A stretch of 64,000 nucleotides of DNA from Spirodela intermedia (Eukaryota; Streptophyta; Magnoliopsida; Alismatales; Araceae). Both the position numbers and the translations under genes were made by a program. The stretch is from positions 1,348,501 to 1,412,500 of the forward strand of contig LR746267.1 in assembly GCA_902729315.2 (NCBI GenBank), in the 5' to 3' direction. The notes beneath the pieces are model-generated. The model saw nothing but the letters and a program-made list of their open reading frames with translations. It ran no database searches and was not told the DNA's origin. Within the stretch, counting starts at the first letter, position 1; each line of letters begins with the position of its first letter. Positions 24,838-36,752 of the stretch are shown in pieces.

Positions 24838-24890
24838 CTGAAGGCCCAATGAAGGGCCAAACCAACTGTGAGCCACGTGGATTTCGTGTA
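24515..24890 (+). repeat. Four-unit minisatellite carrying G-box and GGCCCAAT motifs
   Basis: Each unit has the order ggcccaat..a, optional ccaactaggat, GCCACGTGGATTTC, a caTagccc-like stretch and a CT (then CA) microsatellite. G-boxes CACGTG are at 24536-24541, 24627-24632 and 24874-24879. The third unit (24738-24743) has mutated to GGCGTG. The spacings of 91, 111 and 136 bases grow as the internal CT/CA runs lengthen. The array ends about 240 bases before the PPR start codon, so it may act as a bZIP/bHLH-binding promoter module. Confidence 0.8.
24776..24835 (+). repeat. Compound (CT)n(CA)n microsatellite
   Basis: A CT run followed by about 20 CA units, inside the third minisatellite unit. 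Confidence 0.9.
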
Positions 24891-25125
24891 CTGGCAGTCC
24901 ATGGCATATTTCCAAATGCGGTCAGCACATGTAGATATATATGTTTACAATACCAAAAATATTTGGAAAAATAAAAATATATTCAAATATAGGAGGCTGT
25001 ATATGTAATAATCCTCCATTACATTGTGAGAGCGATACGAAATCAACTTCTGGTTGATATTTTTCCGTTACCAGGGACATCTTCTTCCTTATCCGAGAGC
25101 TGTTCGTCGAGCGGAGCGGCGAGCA

Positions 25126-28100
25126 ATGGCTTCGCCTTCGATGTAAGCACAACTCTTGTATCTGATGTCTGATCCCTCGTTGTGTTTCCGGTTTGCTCCT
25201 CTGTAGATGCTCTTGATTTATGGTTTTGTGGGGTACGAGATTCAATCGCGTGGAGGGGAAACTCGGGGCTGTTCAGCTTTCATGGTGTGTGCTTTGCGGT
25301 GGCGTCGATGTATGGTTGTGTGTTTGTCGTCGGCGCATTGCTTTTCGTCCTTTGGGAATTGATACCATTCATGACTCTGGGTATTCCTCGTCTACGTCTT
25401 CCTTGCCTACTAATTCAATCGAATTGGCTCAGGGAGACATTTCGCGTGACTGCATTCGTTAACTCGTGAGTTGTCGAGTTGGGGATGATCTATTTCGCAT
25501 TCGATATCATAGTGGTTTTATCCTATATCCGTGTGTTTGAGGTGTCTCTCCTGGACATATACGTTTTCTGAATTGATTCAGTGCTTTAACTTTTTGAAAT
25601 TTTCTCACGAAGAACTCTCGTTATAAGAGAATTCATTTGAATTAAATTAGTCGAACGGACAGTCCTGTTTCCTCTCATGTAATCTCTAGGAATATTATAG
25701 AAATAGAAAAATCTTTAAAAAATTACCAATTGCTTGAGCAATAATATTTCCTTCTCGTTGTACTGGACATAAAAGCAATTTCTCAATTCCTCGACAACCT
25801 TCGTCATATGTTATGATCTTTACTGATCACTCTTTCCAGTAAATTCAGGTTGACTCATTAACTTAACTGTACGATAATGAGAAAGTGCTTCGTATCTATT
25901 TTTTTCTATACAATGATAGAAGGGTTTCAACAATAGTTCAGGATTTCCACCCAATCACTAACACTGTATCAGATTTTGTGGTCATTGGAAAAGGGAAATG
26001 AAGATGAACGAAGGTTGGCATCCATATATTTGAAACTAATAAAGATGAAACAATATTTTTCTTGAAGCTTTCTAGAAACTCAGATTCTATGGTTGGTTAA
26101 CCTTTTCCTTTCGTTTCCCCCGTATCTTTCTGCGTCTTGAAGTTCTTTCAATAGCGTCAGTAATCTACTTGCTGCTGTTTTTGTGAAGAGTAGGTGAACA
26201 TCTCAAGCTAATGGGTCTCGTATATTGTGGATGTTGAAATGTGATTCTTATGCTTTTCCATTGAATTTGAATTTTTAGGTTGGTGTCTGAAACATCATTC
26301 CATCGCCCGTTTGGGGAATCAATGTGCAGATTCTTTTGCTATGGAGAGACAATCAGGGAGAAGAGCAGCATTTCTTATTTTGTTGTTAAAATGAAAAACC
26401 AAAGGAAACCTCATCTTGACAGCCGTGGAAGATTAAGGAAACTTAATCCGAAAAAGTTATCTAGAAAAAAGAGTAAGTTTTATGCTCTCATATGTTATTT
26501 TATCATGATTCTTTAGAGACATCAATCACTTTGGAATAATGACCTTACGATGCATGATTTTTATGATATCTGGTATTCTTTGCTACTCGAGGTTTCGGTA
26601 TTTCCTTGTTCACGAATTATTTACCTGAAGACGTTGATTTTGGTGTGAATGATGCACCGAGAGAGAGAGAGAGAAGCAAATTCATTGGATATGTACTTTA
26701 TGTGGCATTAAAACATACACTATGTAAGCTGATAGAATCGCATGGTCTGTTCTTATTCAGTCTTTCAATATCGAACATGATGAAAGTATTAAAACGTCAA
26801 ATTTTTATGGTTTCCTTTTGAAAGAATCATTTATGGGATATTAAAATGTTAATGTTACCTGCAGATTCAGGACATTTTTATTTCTTTCTCACCGCGCCTT
26901 ATCTATATTGAATTATTTAATTCAATAGAACATTCCTGTCACTATGAACCCTTGCTTTCCTTTGTACTTTCCTGGCCTTTATGAGAAAATCTTGATGAAG
27001 GAGGGCTTTTCTACGATAGAGATATGACCATACTATGTGAACGTTCACACACGGAGAGAGATATCCTTTTAACTGTACACTGATATAATTCGGAGTATTG
27101 TGTGGTGTTGGTTGATTTGAATTTTGAATGTTTAGAGATAATTTGTTGTTTGGTGTATTTATAAGGTTTGGGCAAATATAAACTGGGACGTGTCTCTGTT
27201 GATCCATGCTTTAGCCTTGATTTGGACAACTCGAAAGTGGGTTTCAGAATAGAGTCAAACCAGTGTGTTCTATGAGATTCCAACCTTGAACTTGTCACAC
27301 TGTCCAGTCAGTTCTACAGAAGCCTAGCAAGGTTAGAATTTTGCTCTCATCACTTCGGCTCTAGCCTGCGGTAAAATAAAATTCGCTTTTTGAACTGAGA
27401 CGTTGTGAATAAACTTAGAAAAAGAACGTAGCTAATCTTGTATCTTTTCTTAGGATAAGAGTACTTTCCTGGGACTTTGAATCCACCGAGAGAAGATTTC
27501 TGGACCTCTTTCCTTTTTAGTAATTTTTAATTTGCATATAGTATGTTCCAGTGATTCTGTTCATAAGTTGACAACTTAAATTTTCAATCTGAATTGAAAA
27601 TTACTTATGTTGGAATTTTTCTGCTTAAATAGATGGTTCTCTGAGGGGACGCGGTTGGAAATATGGCTCTGGATTTGTTGATGGAGTCTTTCCAGTCATG
27701 AGCCCAGTTGCACAACAGATCCTGGAGTTCCTCTTGCAAGAGAAGGATCCTGGGAAAGTCTGGCTCTCACTTGATACACTTTCACCTACTCATGACATCT
27801 GGGACGATCTCATCAATGTAGTTGTCCAGCTTCGTGTTAACAAACAATGGGATCCAATTGTGTTAGTAAGCAGACCTATCTACTTAGCTTTCTGTTCACT
27901 TTTCATACCGAATTGCATAAGAAAGAAATGTTAGGAGTAGCCAATGACTAAATAATTTAGTTTTGTAATTTGTAGTATGGAGCTGTAGTGTGTATTATGA
28001 TTCTCAGTCAACTGGGTTATTTTTAAACTAATATTTTACACAGTTACAATCAGATTTAATACGCATTCGCAGTATTGAAAAGTATGTTATTATTTTGTTT

Positions 28101-31033
28101 CCAATGTTATTTGCATCATTTTTTGAGGAATTCCATGATTTTATTTCTTTTGGAATTATCCATTTCGTGATTTTATTGACATTATATATGGCTTTTGTAT
28201 TTTCCATGATGTCATGTATATGTTTCATGCTGAGACGAGGACAATAGAATACAATGAATATCGCATGTGAGGGAACACATTGAATACGGATCTACACTTT
28301 TCTTGTGCCCTAATTTCAGTGAATCAGATTCTAATCTGAAAATCTGATGATCTAAAGATCACAATGATGGTTTTAACCAATTCCACCTGATTTCTTCATT
28401 ATTAAAGTTTGTCTTAATGGGGTATTAACCGAACGGATGGTAGTCTGCTCATTTGGAAACATAAATTATCGTGTCCTGAGGTGCAAGTACATGTGGTTTC
28501 ACGGAACATTTAAAAGTTGACTTTCGGTAAAAATTCTGTCCAATCATCGAATTTCGTCATCTCAACTTTTACATGTTCTTTGACTTCTTATGGATGGAAT
28601 GTTGTCTTGTCACCTTCAGAAAGAATCGTTGTCTTATGTTGCAGCATAAAACTACCAAGCTTACTTAGAAAATTGTATTTTTCTCCTGCCGGATTTAAAT
28701 CTTACTTCAGCGCATAACTACCAGGCTTTCTTGGCAAAAATCTATCTAGAACTGCGCCGTTTTGAATCTATGGCAAGTAATTAACTTAAAACGAAAGCTA
28801 ACTCGACCTGCCCGCCCTCAAGAACTAGTATTATAGTGAAAAAAATGCTCATGATAATGTGCATGCTGGTCTTGTGCAGTCTGAAGATTTCTCAGATTCT
28901 ATACTAAAGGAAATATTTCTGCATAACTTAGGTTCATCGCTTTATTAATTATAAATATTTCACAGGTATGTGAGTGGATATTAAACAGGAGCTCCTTCAA
29001 GCCAGACGTCATCTGCTACAACCTACTGATAGACGCTTATGGCCAGAGAGCTCAGTGCGGCAAAGCAGAGTCAGCTTATCTGAGGCTTTTGGAGGCCCAA
29101 TGCATCCCAACGCATGACACATATGCTCTTCTGATATGGAGCTACTGCACTTCAGGCTTACTGGAGAAGGCAGAAGCTGTCTTCACCGAGATGAAAAATG
29201 GTGGAATTCCCCAAAGTATGCTAAACTCCAGATGGCTTTCCCTTTTCTTTTATTTTTGTCTTGATTTCTTCTTTGCCAGATTCTTGGGTATTTATGGAAA
29301 ATATTAATGCTTAAAAATAGCCACTGATTTGTTCAGGTACTGTTGTATATAATGCGTACATTAATGGTCTTATTAAATCAAGAAACACTGAAAAAGCATT
29401 GGAAATTTTTCAGAGGATGCGGAAAAATAGATGCCAGCCGTCTAATGAGACGTACACAATGCTCATTAACATTTATGGAAAGGTAGGCTACCCGATTTCA
29501 GCCAGTGATTTTCATTTACTAACCCGGGTAATATATATCCTCTCTAAATATTCTCTTTATTCATCTCAGGCTGGCCAGTCGGCGATGGCCTTGAAGGTCT
29601 TCAACGAGATGAAGGCTGCGAGGTGCGAGCCCAACATCTGCTCCTACACAGCTCTGATAAACGCCTTTGCAAGGGAGGGCCGGTGCGACAAGGCCGAAGA
29701 AATCTTCGAAGAGCTGCAGGAGGCCGGCCATGAGCCTGATGTGTATGCATATAACGCCCTCATGGAGGCCTACAGGTTGGTCTTGCCCTGTGAGCCTCTT
29801 TTTTCTGTGTGAGATATGCGTGATAGATGATGCTTCTATCGTTCGACCTCGCAGCCGAGCAGGTTTCCCGCATGGAACGTATGAGATTTTCTCTCTCATG
29901 CAGCATATGGGCTGTGACCCTGACCAGGCCTCTTACAACATTATGGTGGACGCATTCGGAAGGGCTGGCCTCCACGAAGGTATGACCTGAAAAAATAAAT
30001 AAATTTTCCTGGTGGGTTGACCTTTTCTGGCGCATCATTCCGTGGCGTTTTACTATATATATATATATATATATTTATGTACTGTGAGTCAAAGTCAACA
30101 TTACTAGAAAAGGAATTTTTTCCAAATATGGTCGAATAGAGGACGAACTCTGGCCAAAAATCCTGGATTTCTATTCATGCATTCACTTCATACCCAGTTT
30201 CACTATAATATTCTCATACCCAGTTTTTCGTTGACTTGCCTGCAACCTAGGTATTATTATTCGTCAATTTTTAGTTCTTAGAAAGTATTTATTGGAATAT
30301 ATGTCATTCGTGATATAAATATGAACTAACGAATATAGAAATCATTTTCGAGTATGAGAGCACGGAAAATTGGTCAACTCCGTGATTGATCCTCGCATAT
30401 ATCTGTAGCAAGAACTGCTTAAAAACTTGATGCCCTGTTCTTACAGATGCCCACACCATATTTGAGGAGATCAAGAGGCAGGGCATGGTGCCGACCATGA
30501 AGTCCCATATGGTCCTGCTATCAGCATATTCCAAAAGTGGTAACATCCCCAAATGTGAAGAAGTCATCACTAGGATGCTCAAATCCGGCATAAAACCAGA
30601 CACCTTCGTCCTCAACTCCATGGTCAACGCCTATGGAAAGATGGGCCACTTTGGGAAGATGGAAGAGGTTCTCCGCGCCGTGGAGAACGGCCCATTTGAG
30701 GCCCACATCAGCACCTACAACATCTTGATCAACGTCTACGGCCGCGCCGGCTTCCTCAGCCAGATGGAGGATCTCTTCCTCTCCCTCAGCGGCAGGAACT
30801 TGGAGCCTGATGTGGTGACGTGGACTTCCAGGATTGGTGCTTATTCCAGGAAGAAGCAGTACAGGAAATGCTTAGAGATCTTCGAGGAGATGATAGACGC
30901 CGGTTGCTACCCAGATGGCGGCACTGCCAAGGTGCTCCTGTCGGCATGCTCGAATGAAGAACAGGTCAACCAGGTCACCACAGTCATCAGATCGATGCAC
31001 AAGGAGGAGGTGAGCTCATTGCTGGCTGTCTGA
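25126..31033 (+). CDS. P-class pentatricopeptide repeat protein, At2g35130 type
   Basis: Eight coding exons, 25126-25142, 26279-26472, 27633-27865, 28966-29215, 29337-29482, 29570-29775, 29855-29979 and 30447-31033, join in phase to give 585 residues; the Arabidopsis protein is about 590. The N-terminus is basic and Ser/Phe-containing, consistent with organelle targeting but not diagnostic. From about residue 149 there are roughly eleven or twelve 35-residue PPR motifs, such as PDVICYNLLIDAYGQ, NICSYTALINAFAREG and AHISTYNILINVYGRAG. No E or DYW domain follows. The C-terminus (LLSACSNEEQVNQVTTVIRSMHKEE) matches the At2g35130 subgroup. Such proteins bind organellar RNA sequence-specifically; the target is unknown. 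The intron-rich structure is notable because most PPR genes have few or no introns. The very short first exon (17 bases) is supported by exact ATG reconstruction across the splice and by the G-box array just upstream. Confidence 0.92.
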
Positions 31034-31503
31034 TCGTTGACCTCCAGTGATCGGTCAACCAGGTTGACTTCCTCACAGGGTAAGTAACAATCCCTCAGCC
31101 TATTTCAGGAAACTTAGTTCAGGAGTGAATCCATGGTACGGCGTCTTTATTTTGTGGAGTATCTTAATATCAGGGCTACTTGACCTCAAGATCAATGGGT
31201 GTCCCCATCTGCGGCTTTCCTCTGTTGGCGTTGACTTTCGGGTGAGAGACTGACGTGGGCATCTCCTATCCGGTTTCCTCTATGATTATATGACTTGGGT
31301 TTTCCGTCTCTAGTCCCTACGATATTCTTGAATCTCTCCGACAACGAGTTGTCATTGATGCAAGCAGAGGAGCTGAATACCAGAGTGGGATATTTTTTTT
31401 TCAAAGGACATTCCTATATATGGGAATTCATGAAAGAAGTCTGAAGGGGTGAAGGCCAAAAAAGTCAAAACCCTTTGTTTGAGTAGGATCAAATCGCGCA
31501 AAA

Positions 31504-31686
31504 GGCGTGTGACTTTCTATGCCTTATAAGCACTCAATTTATGTGCTTGTGAGTGCTTGATATATATATCTAGAGAGAGAGAGAGAGAGAGAGATGAACG
31601 TTCTTGGGCAAAGTGCAAACGGCGTGTTACTTTCTACGCTTCATAAGCACTCAATTTGTGTGCTTGTGAGTGTTTGATATATATAT
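31504..31686 (+). repeat. Tandem duplication (period 117)
   Basis: A block of about 65 bases at 31504 (ggcgtgtgactttctatg ... gagtgcttgatatatatat) recurs at 31621 with few changes. Each copy is followed by an AT stretch and a GA microsatellite. It lies downstream of the PPR gene. Confidence 0.8.
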
Positions 31687-31706
31687 ACATATGCATATAT
31701 ATATAT

Positions 31707-31710
<4 letters not shown>

Positions 31711-31755
<45 letters not shown>
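31711..31755 (+). repeat. (AG)n microsatellite
   Basis: About 22 AG units following the second copy of the 117-bp duplication. Confidence 0.9.
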
Positions 31756-31756
<1 letters not shown>

Positions 31757-32320
31757 GTACAATCGGGAATTGAGCATAGTTTTTTTCCCGTTAAACTTAG
31801 CTTTGAAGCATGCATTGTGAAATAAATGAGGAGGCTGCTAGACGGTGGGCCCTACATGGCAAATTAACCTAGAGCTTTCATATATTGGATAAATACCGAT
31901 TTGGGTAAATCGGATTCTCGTAATCTAGATTGCCAATCCTGTTTGGGCAGCACGTGATTCTAAGAGAAACGAATCTTTGCCCCACGAGCCCACGTTTCCA
32001 TCAGACGGTCAGCATTGCATCTCAACGTCATTACGATCACGACGAAGAAACATTAAATTATTTTCCGGAACAGCCCAAAAAGGCATCCAGTCACTCTCCG
32101 ATGACCTTAAGAATACTCTCACCGCAGCCCTAGACGCTATCGGCCGCTCCGTTCTCAAGTGCAGTGGTGGCTCCACCGTCCGGGAGCGAGTGTCCTGATC
32201 CCGCCTTTTTGGCCGGGCATCAAGCGTCTGCGAGATCCGCCACCCGCATTTCGAGAGCAAGCGCTGAGGGAGGTTGCTGGGGGTGGCGGCGTTGGGTACG
32301 ATCAAAAGCCTTAGCTTTCA

Positions 32321-35300
32321 ATGGCGGCGAGATCATCGTCGTTGTGGGCATCGAGGGTTGCCTCGTACTTGAGGGTCTCCACCTTCCCCAGGAGCTTCTC
32401 CTCCGGTAAATGGGTCCTCTTCTGCCTCATCGTCTTCTCCGACGTGACAGTAGGTTCCTGGGTTTGTGGGGCAAAGTGTGTGGCGCCTTCCACCCATCCC
32501 CTCCCATCCCCGAGAGGGATCCGTGTTTGCCTCCGAAGCGGGCGTCTGGTCGGTCTGTTTTGCTTGTTTTTTTCTGGTTTTTGTACTTTCCTGGAATCCT
32601 CTGGGGACCAGTGGATCGTCGATCTGGGTATGTCCGGATTTGTGGTCGGAAACCATTGAGGGACAGAAGACATCGCTTTCCGCACTTCCTGTGGATAGAA
32701 TTCGACCGATTGGCGTGCTTTCGATTCTTGCTAACGCTCAAAACAAGTTCTTAATTTTTAAGTCCTTTTGTTGATCGTTATGGAAACACTTACATGCCTG
32801 TTTATCTGTTAATTTTCTTCATTTTCTCATCATAAGCATCATCATAGTATTGTGAATTGCCTCTCAATGCCTCCTAGTAATGGTTGATCTAGAAAATCAA
32901 AGCTTCTGCTAGAATATTACACATCTTTTAAGTTGTGCCAGTTGTCTACCAGTGTTGAGTGGATAACGTCTCTCCAATCTTTCTCCCCAATCTTTCTGCT
33001 AGAATAACGCGAAAGTGAGAAAAAGAAATCCACCTATTTCCAAAGGTATGGACGAGAGATTGCAGCCAGATCAGTTCCCGTAAAATGTATAATATTTACT
33101 TGGTCTTGCCTCCTGATCTTGCTGCAAAAGTCAGCTTCTTATCTCACTCTCAGAGGTTCTGGCTTACTACCTACAAATGTACAACAACAACCAGCAATAA
33201 TTCTACTATTAACACGTGTAAAATATCTGAAAGTTCTCAGAAAATCTTCCGAATGATATTTCTTTGTGTTCTCCAAGAGTTGACTTAAGTACGATGCTAT
33301 GAATCGTAGTCTCCGTCGTCATCAAGAAAGGTGTTGTTCACCTTTCTTGATACCCAGTATTAATTTTTTTTGGAGAAAGATATAGAGGATACTATGTGTC
33401 AGATATGAAACTAGAACAATTGTTTTCTTTCCACAAGCCTCTTCTATCTTTGCATAAGAAATGAAATATCTATCCCATATTCCTGCCAAAGAATTGTTTC
33501 CTTTGTGGCTTCTTTATGTCCTATGTGGCATCACATGGTTGGCATGTGAAAACGAGCACTCCAGGAAAATTTTGTGTGTTATCTTCTGGCATCTTTCATT
33601 TTACAAGAAGTTGAAGTGTTGCTTTCATCCACTTAGGGACCTTAGTGATCTAAGTCTTCTTCTATGGAAGATCCTCAACAGTTGTAATTCGCTCTCTGTA
33701 AGGATGGTGATCTTCAAGTCTGAGATGACTTGTGGCGCCCTTCACGTCGCTCTTGAAAATGTCTTTTGAAGGTTCTCTTGCATGCAGCTTGATGGCTTGG
33801 TTATGTCCACGCCTAAAGGAGTTCTCAACTGTTCCTCCTGCCACTCTAATCGTATTCATTCCATTCCCTACTACGACCACCATGTTGAATAAGTTGCATT
33901 GCTACCACCATGTTGAGCAACTGTGATGAACGTGGAGCATTGAGTTTACTGGTAAAGGATTGACTCTAGGCAGACAATTACACTTAAGACTTTGGTTCCA
34001 ATTGCATTTTACTACCCGGTGTAAAAAGTATCCATTGAATTTTTAAAGCTACTACTAACCTTGATGCCTGAGCTTAAAAATGATTTTGGGGAAGCATTTG
34101 GCAAGGAAATCATGTAATAGGGGCATCCTTTTTTCGTTTGATTCATGTCAATGGAGAAATACTATCGCTTGCACCATTTGGCATATTGAAGACTTACAGG
34201 ATATTTTTCTTCTTGCAAATGACAGTACGTCCACTCCAATTTTGAATTAATTACATGCTTTTTTTTACTTTATGGAAGAATGTTGGCTGAGATATCCTTC
34301 CTTTTGGGAGAAACATGCCATCTCTTCTCTGCTTTTCAAGTGATGCTAGACTGTGTATACCTCAGATAGCTAAAACTAGATTTTCTTCGCTTCAACTTGT
34401 TTGAGATGGACGTACCATTTTTCGGGTCTTTTTGATTCTAGTCATGTCAAGTATGAACCATCCACATCTGTGGAAAATATGGATTTCTCATGTTTTTTTC
34501 TCTTTTTCTTGTCTATTGTAGTTTTGAAGGAGTTGAAATATGCGGATTCTCATGAGTGGGTCAAGGTCGAGGGAAATTCTGCAACAGTGGGGATCACAGA
34601 CCACGCTCAGGTCTTCATTAATCTCCTAATTAATTTCTCTTATTGCACAGTTACTAGTGAATTTAAGGAACGAACATGATAGGCTTTCGTCATCCATCCA
34701 TCAATAATTTTCAGTGTACTAGGGATTCATCTAATGTGTTTTCCTCGTCGTGACCTCGATATCCACATAAAATTAATTCGTATGCATTGATTTTTTTTTT
34801 CATCATGTAGATTTTGGTGTTTCTTGGTTCTCCTGTTTGCGTTATTTACTGATTCATGAGATACTCATCAATCAGGAACACTTGGGAGACGTTGTTTATG
34901 TTGAGCTGCCCGAAGTCGGAATTAAAGTGACAAAAGGAGGCACTTTTGGGGCAGTCGAGAGTGTTAAAGCAACTAGTGATGTCTACTCTCCAGTTTCAGG
35001 GAAAGTAGTCGAGGTGAATGAGAAGCTTGGTGACTCTCCTGGCTTGGTGAGGAAACTACTGTTTACTTTTTTCATTCGACAGATGCCCAGTACTTTCTTT
35101 AATATACAATATACTTTTTTGATGATTGAAAAAACTTGGAGAAATCCCCTGTTAATGTTTTTGAAAAATTCCGTTGAAGAAGCTAATTTGGTAGTCCAAA
35201 CCTAATTCATCTCATTTAGATTTTTTCCATCAACTGTATACTATTATGGTTGCTTTAATCCAAGCTCTCTTCTTGCACTCTGTAATATTTGTTCTACTAA

Positions 35301-36752
35301 GATATGGATATTGGAGTAGCAACGAATATGCAATATGGATTTCAAGATGTATCATTTGTGACATCATTTTCAGGAATTGGTAAACTACAGAATGTTTTAG
35401 TGATCCCCATCTTGTCTGGTTTTTTTATGCGATCTTGCATTGTAGCAATTAATTTCTAGGAGGGAAAAGAATAGATATAGTTCGAATCTTGTTTCCAAAC
35501 TAAGTCTTGTACAAAATCATGTATATTTTATGGTAAAATGTAATGCTTTTGTATTATCAAGGAATCTTAGTTGTTAATTCCTTAAACCTGGAACTTCGAT
35601 TTCATCTTTCAATCGAGGAAAGTAAAATGAAAGCTAGGAAGATTAGTATGAGAAGCTAATCGTTTCACCAGAGAACCAGAAGGATCTGTACATAGTTTTC
35701 TTTGATTTAGTGGACTGTACGCCAGATTGCGTACAGATTTTACTTAGTGTATTTCAATATTCTTAATTGATATCCTTCGATATTTGTTTGCATGGTTTAA
35801 GTTTTTATTTTGACGTAGAAGTAGATAATGCAAAAAATTCCCTTCCGCAATCATGTATTATATATGTCTTCTTGTTTGAATATTCTTCACATGTTACACA
35901 TTCGCTCCAACACAATATCCAGTGCACTCACATCACACGGCTCGAACTCTTAAGTTTCATAGCCATGTCTACGCATCACTGTAATCTTCCTTAGCTTGCA
36001 TTATCCACTCGTAATCCTCCATGTGATCTTCCCATCGTCATTAAAGAAGAGGGCACTTGTTCAGATACCCATTAAGGATATAACAACCAGCAAGCCTAGC
36101 ACCAGTCGACTGCCATAGCCTGAAAGCCATTCTCACATCCATTCTCCACCCTTCCACCATAACTCAGAACGAAAACCAATCAGTTGAGTAAGGAGACGCC
36201 GTCAAACTTAACTGGACTCATCAGAGCATGCTGATTTTCTTTATTCATGCAGATTCTTGAATTTGCAGGCTCTTCCTCAGCAGTTGATATTGGGATAGTA
36301 CAATAAGCTCTGCAAAAGAGGGAGTTTACATCTGAACAGTAAATGGTTAAATGTGGAAATAGTTACAACAAGGCATCTATCTTTCTTCTCGGTGAAAAGG
36401 CCTGTCTAGGGAAGAGAAAGAGTACCTTTTGCCATGATAGCTCTGCAGTAGTTCATGTTCTTTGTTAATTCTTCTTGGATTGGATTGGGTACAAGATGCA
36501 TTCTTTCCCTTTCTTTTCCTTTCTTTCTAATGGTGTCTGTTGGTTGTATATTGAAATCCTCTTGAAGGCAGGACAGAACATGACGGTGAATGATGAAATT
36601 AACTGCGCTTTATCTTGGTTTAGGTTAATGGTAGCCCGTTTGACAATGGGTGGATCATCAAAGTTGAACTGGCGGATAAAGATGAAGTCAACTCCTTGAT
36701 GGACTCGGACCAGTACGAAAAGTTCTGCGAGGAAGAAGATGCTAAACACTGA
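32321..36752 (+). CDS. GCSH: Glycine cleavage system H protein, mitochondrial
   Basis: Exons 32321-32405, 34522-34610, 34876-35046 and 36624-36752 give 157 residues, close to the usual plant length of about 160. Exon 1 encodes a Ser/Arg-rich mitochondrial presequence ([20 protein letters not shown]). The mature part starts near [18 protein letters not shown]. The lipoyl attachment motif [15 protein letters not shown] places the lipoyl-lysine at residue 89. The last exon carries [14 protein letters not shown] and the acidic C-terminus. H protein shuttles the aminomethyl group between the P, T and L proteins of the glycine decarboxylase complex in the mitochondrial matrix, central to photorespiration and one-carbon supply. 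The introns are GT-AG; the first is 2.1 kb and splits the presequence from the lipoyl domain. All family landmarks are intact. Confidence 0.96.

Noticed and set aside
24515-24890. Regularly spaced repeats resembling a CRISPR-like array
   Set aside because: Plant nuclear promoter DNA; spacers are microsatellites of unequal length and no cas-like genes exist.
23717-24974. Frames on both strands made of Leu-Ser, Arg-Glu, Thr-His or Val-Cys alternation
   Set aside because: Translation of CT, GA and CA microsatellites.
32333-32774. Many overlapping frames around the first GCSH exon
   Set aside because: Only the 32321 frame joins in phase to the lipoyl domain; the rest are GC-driven shadows.
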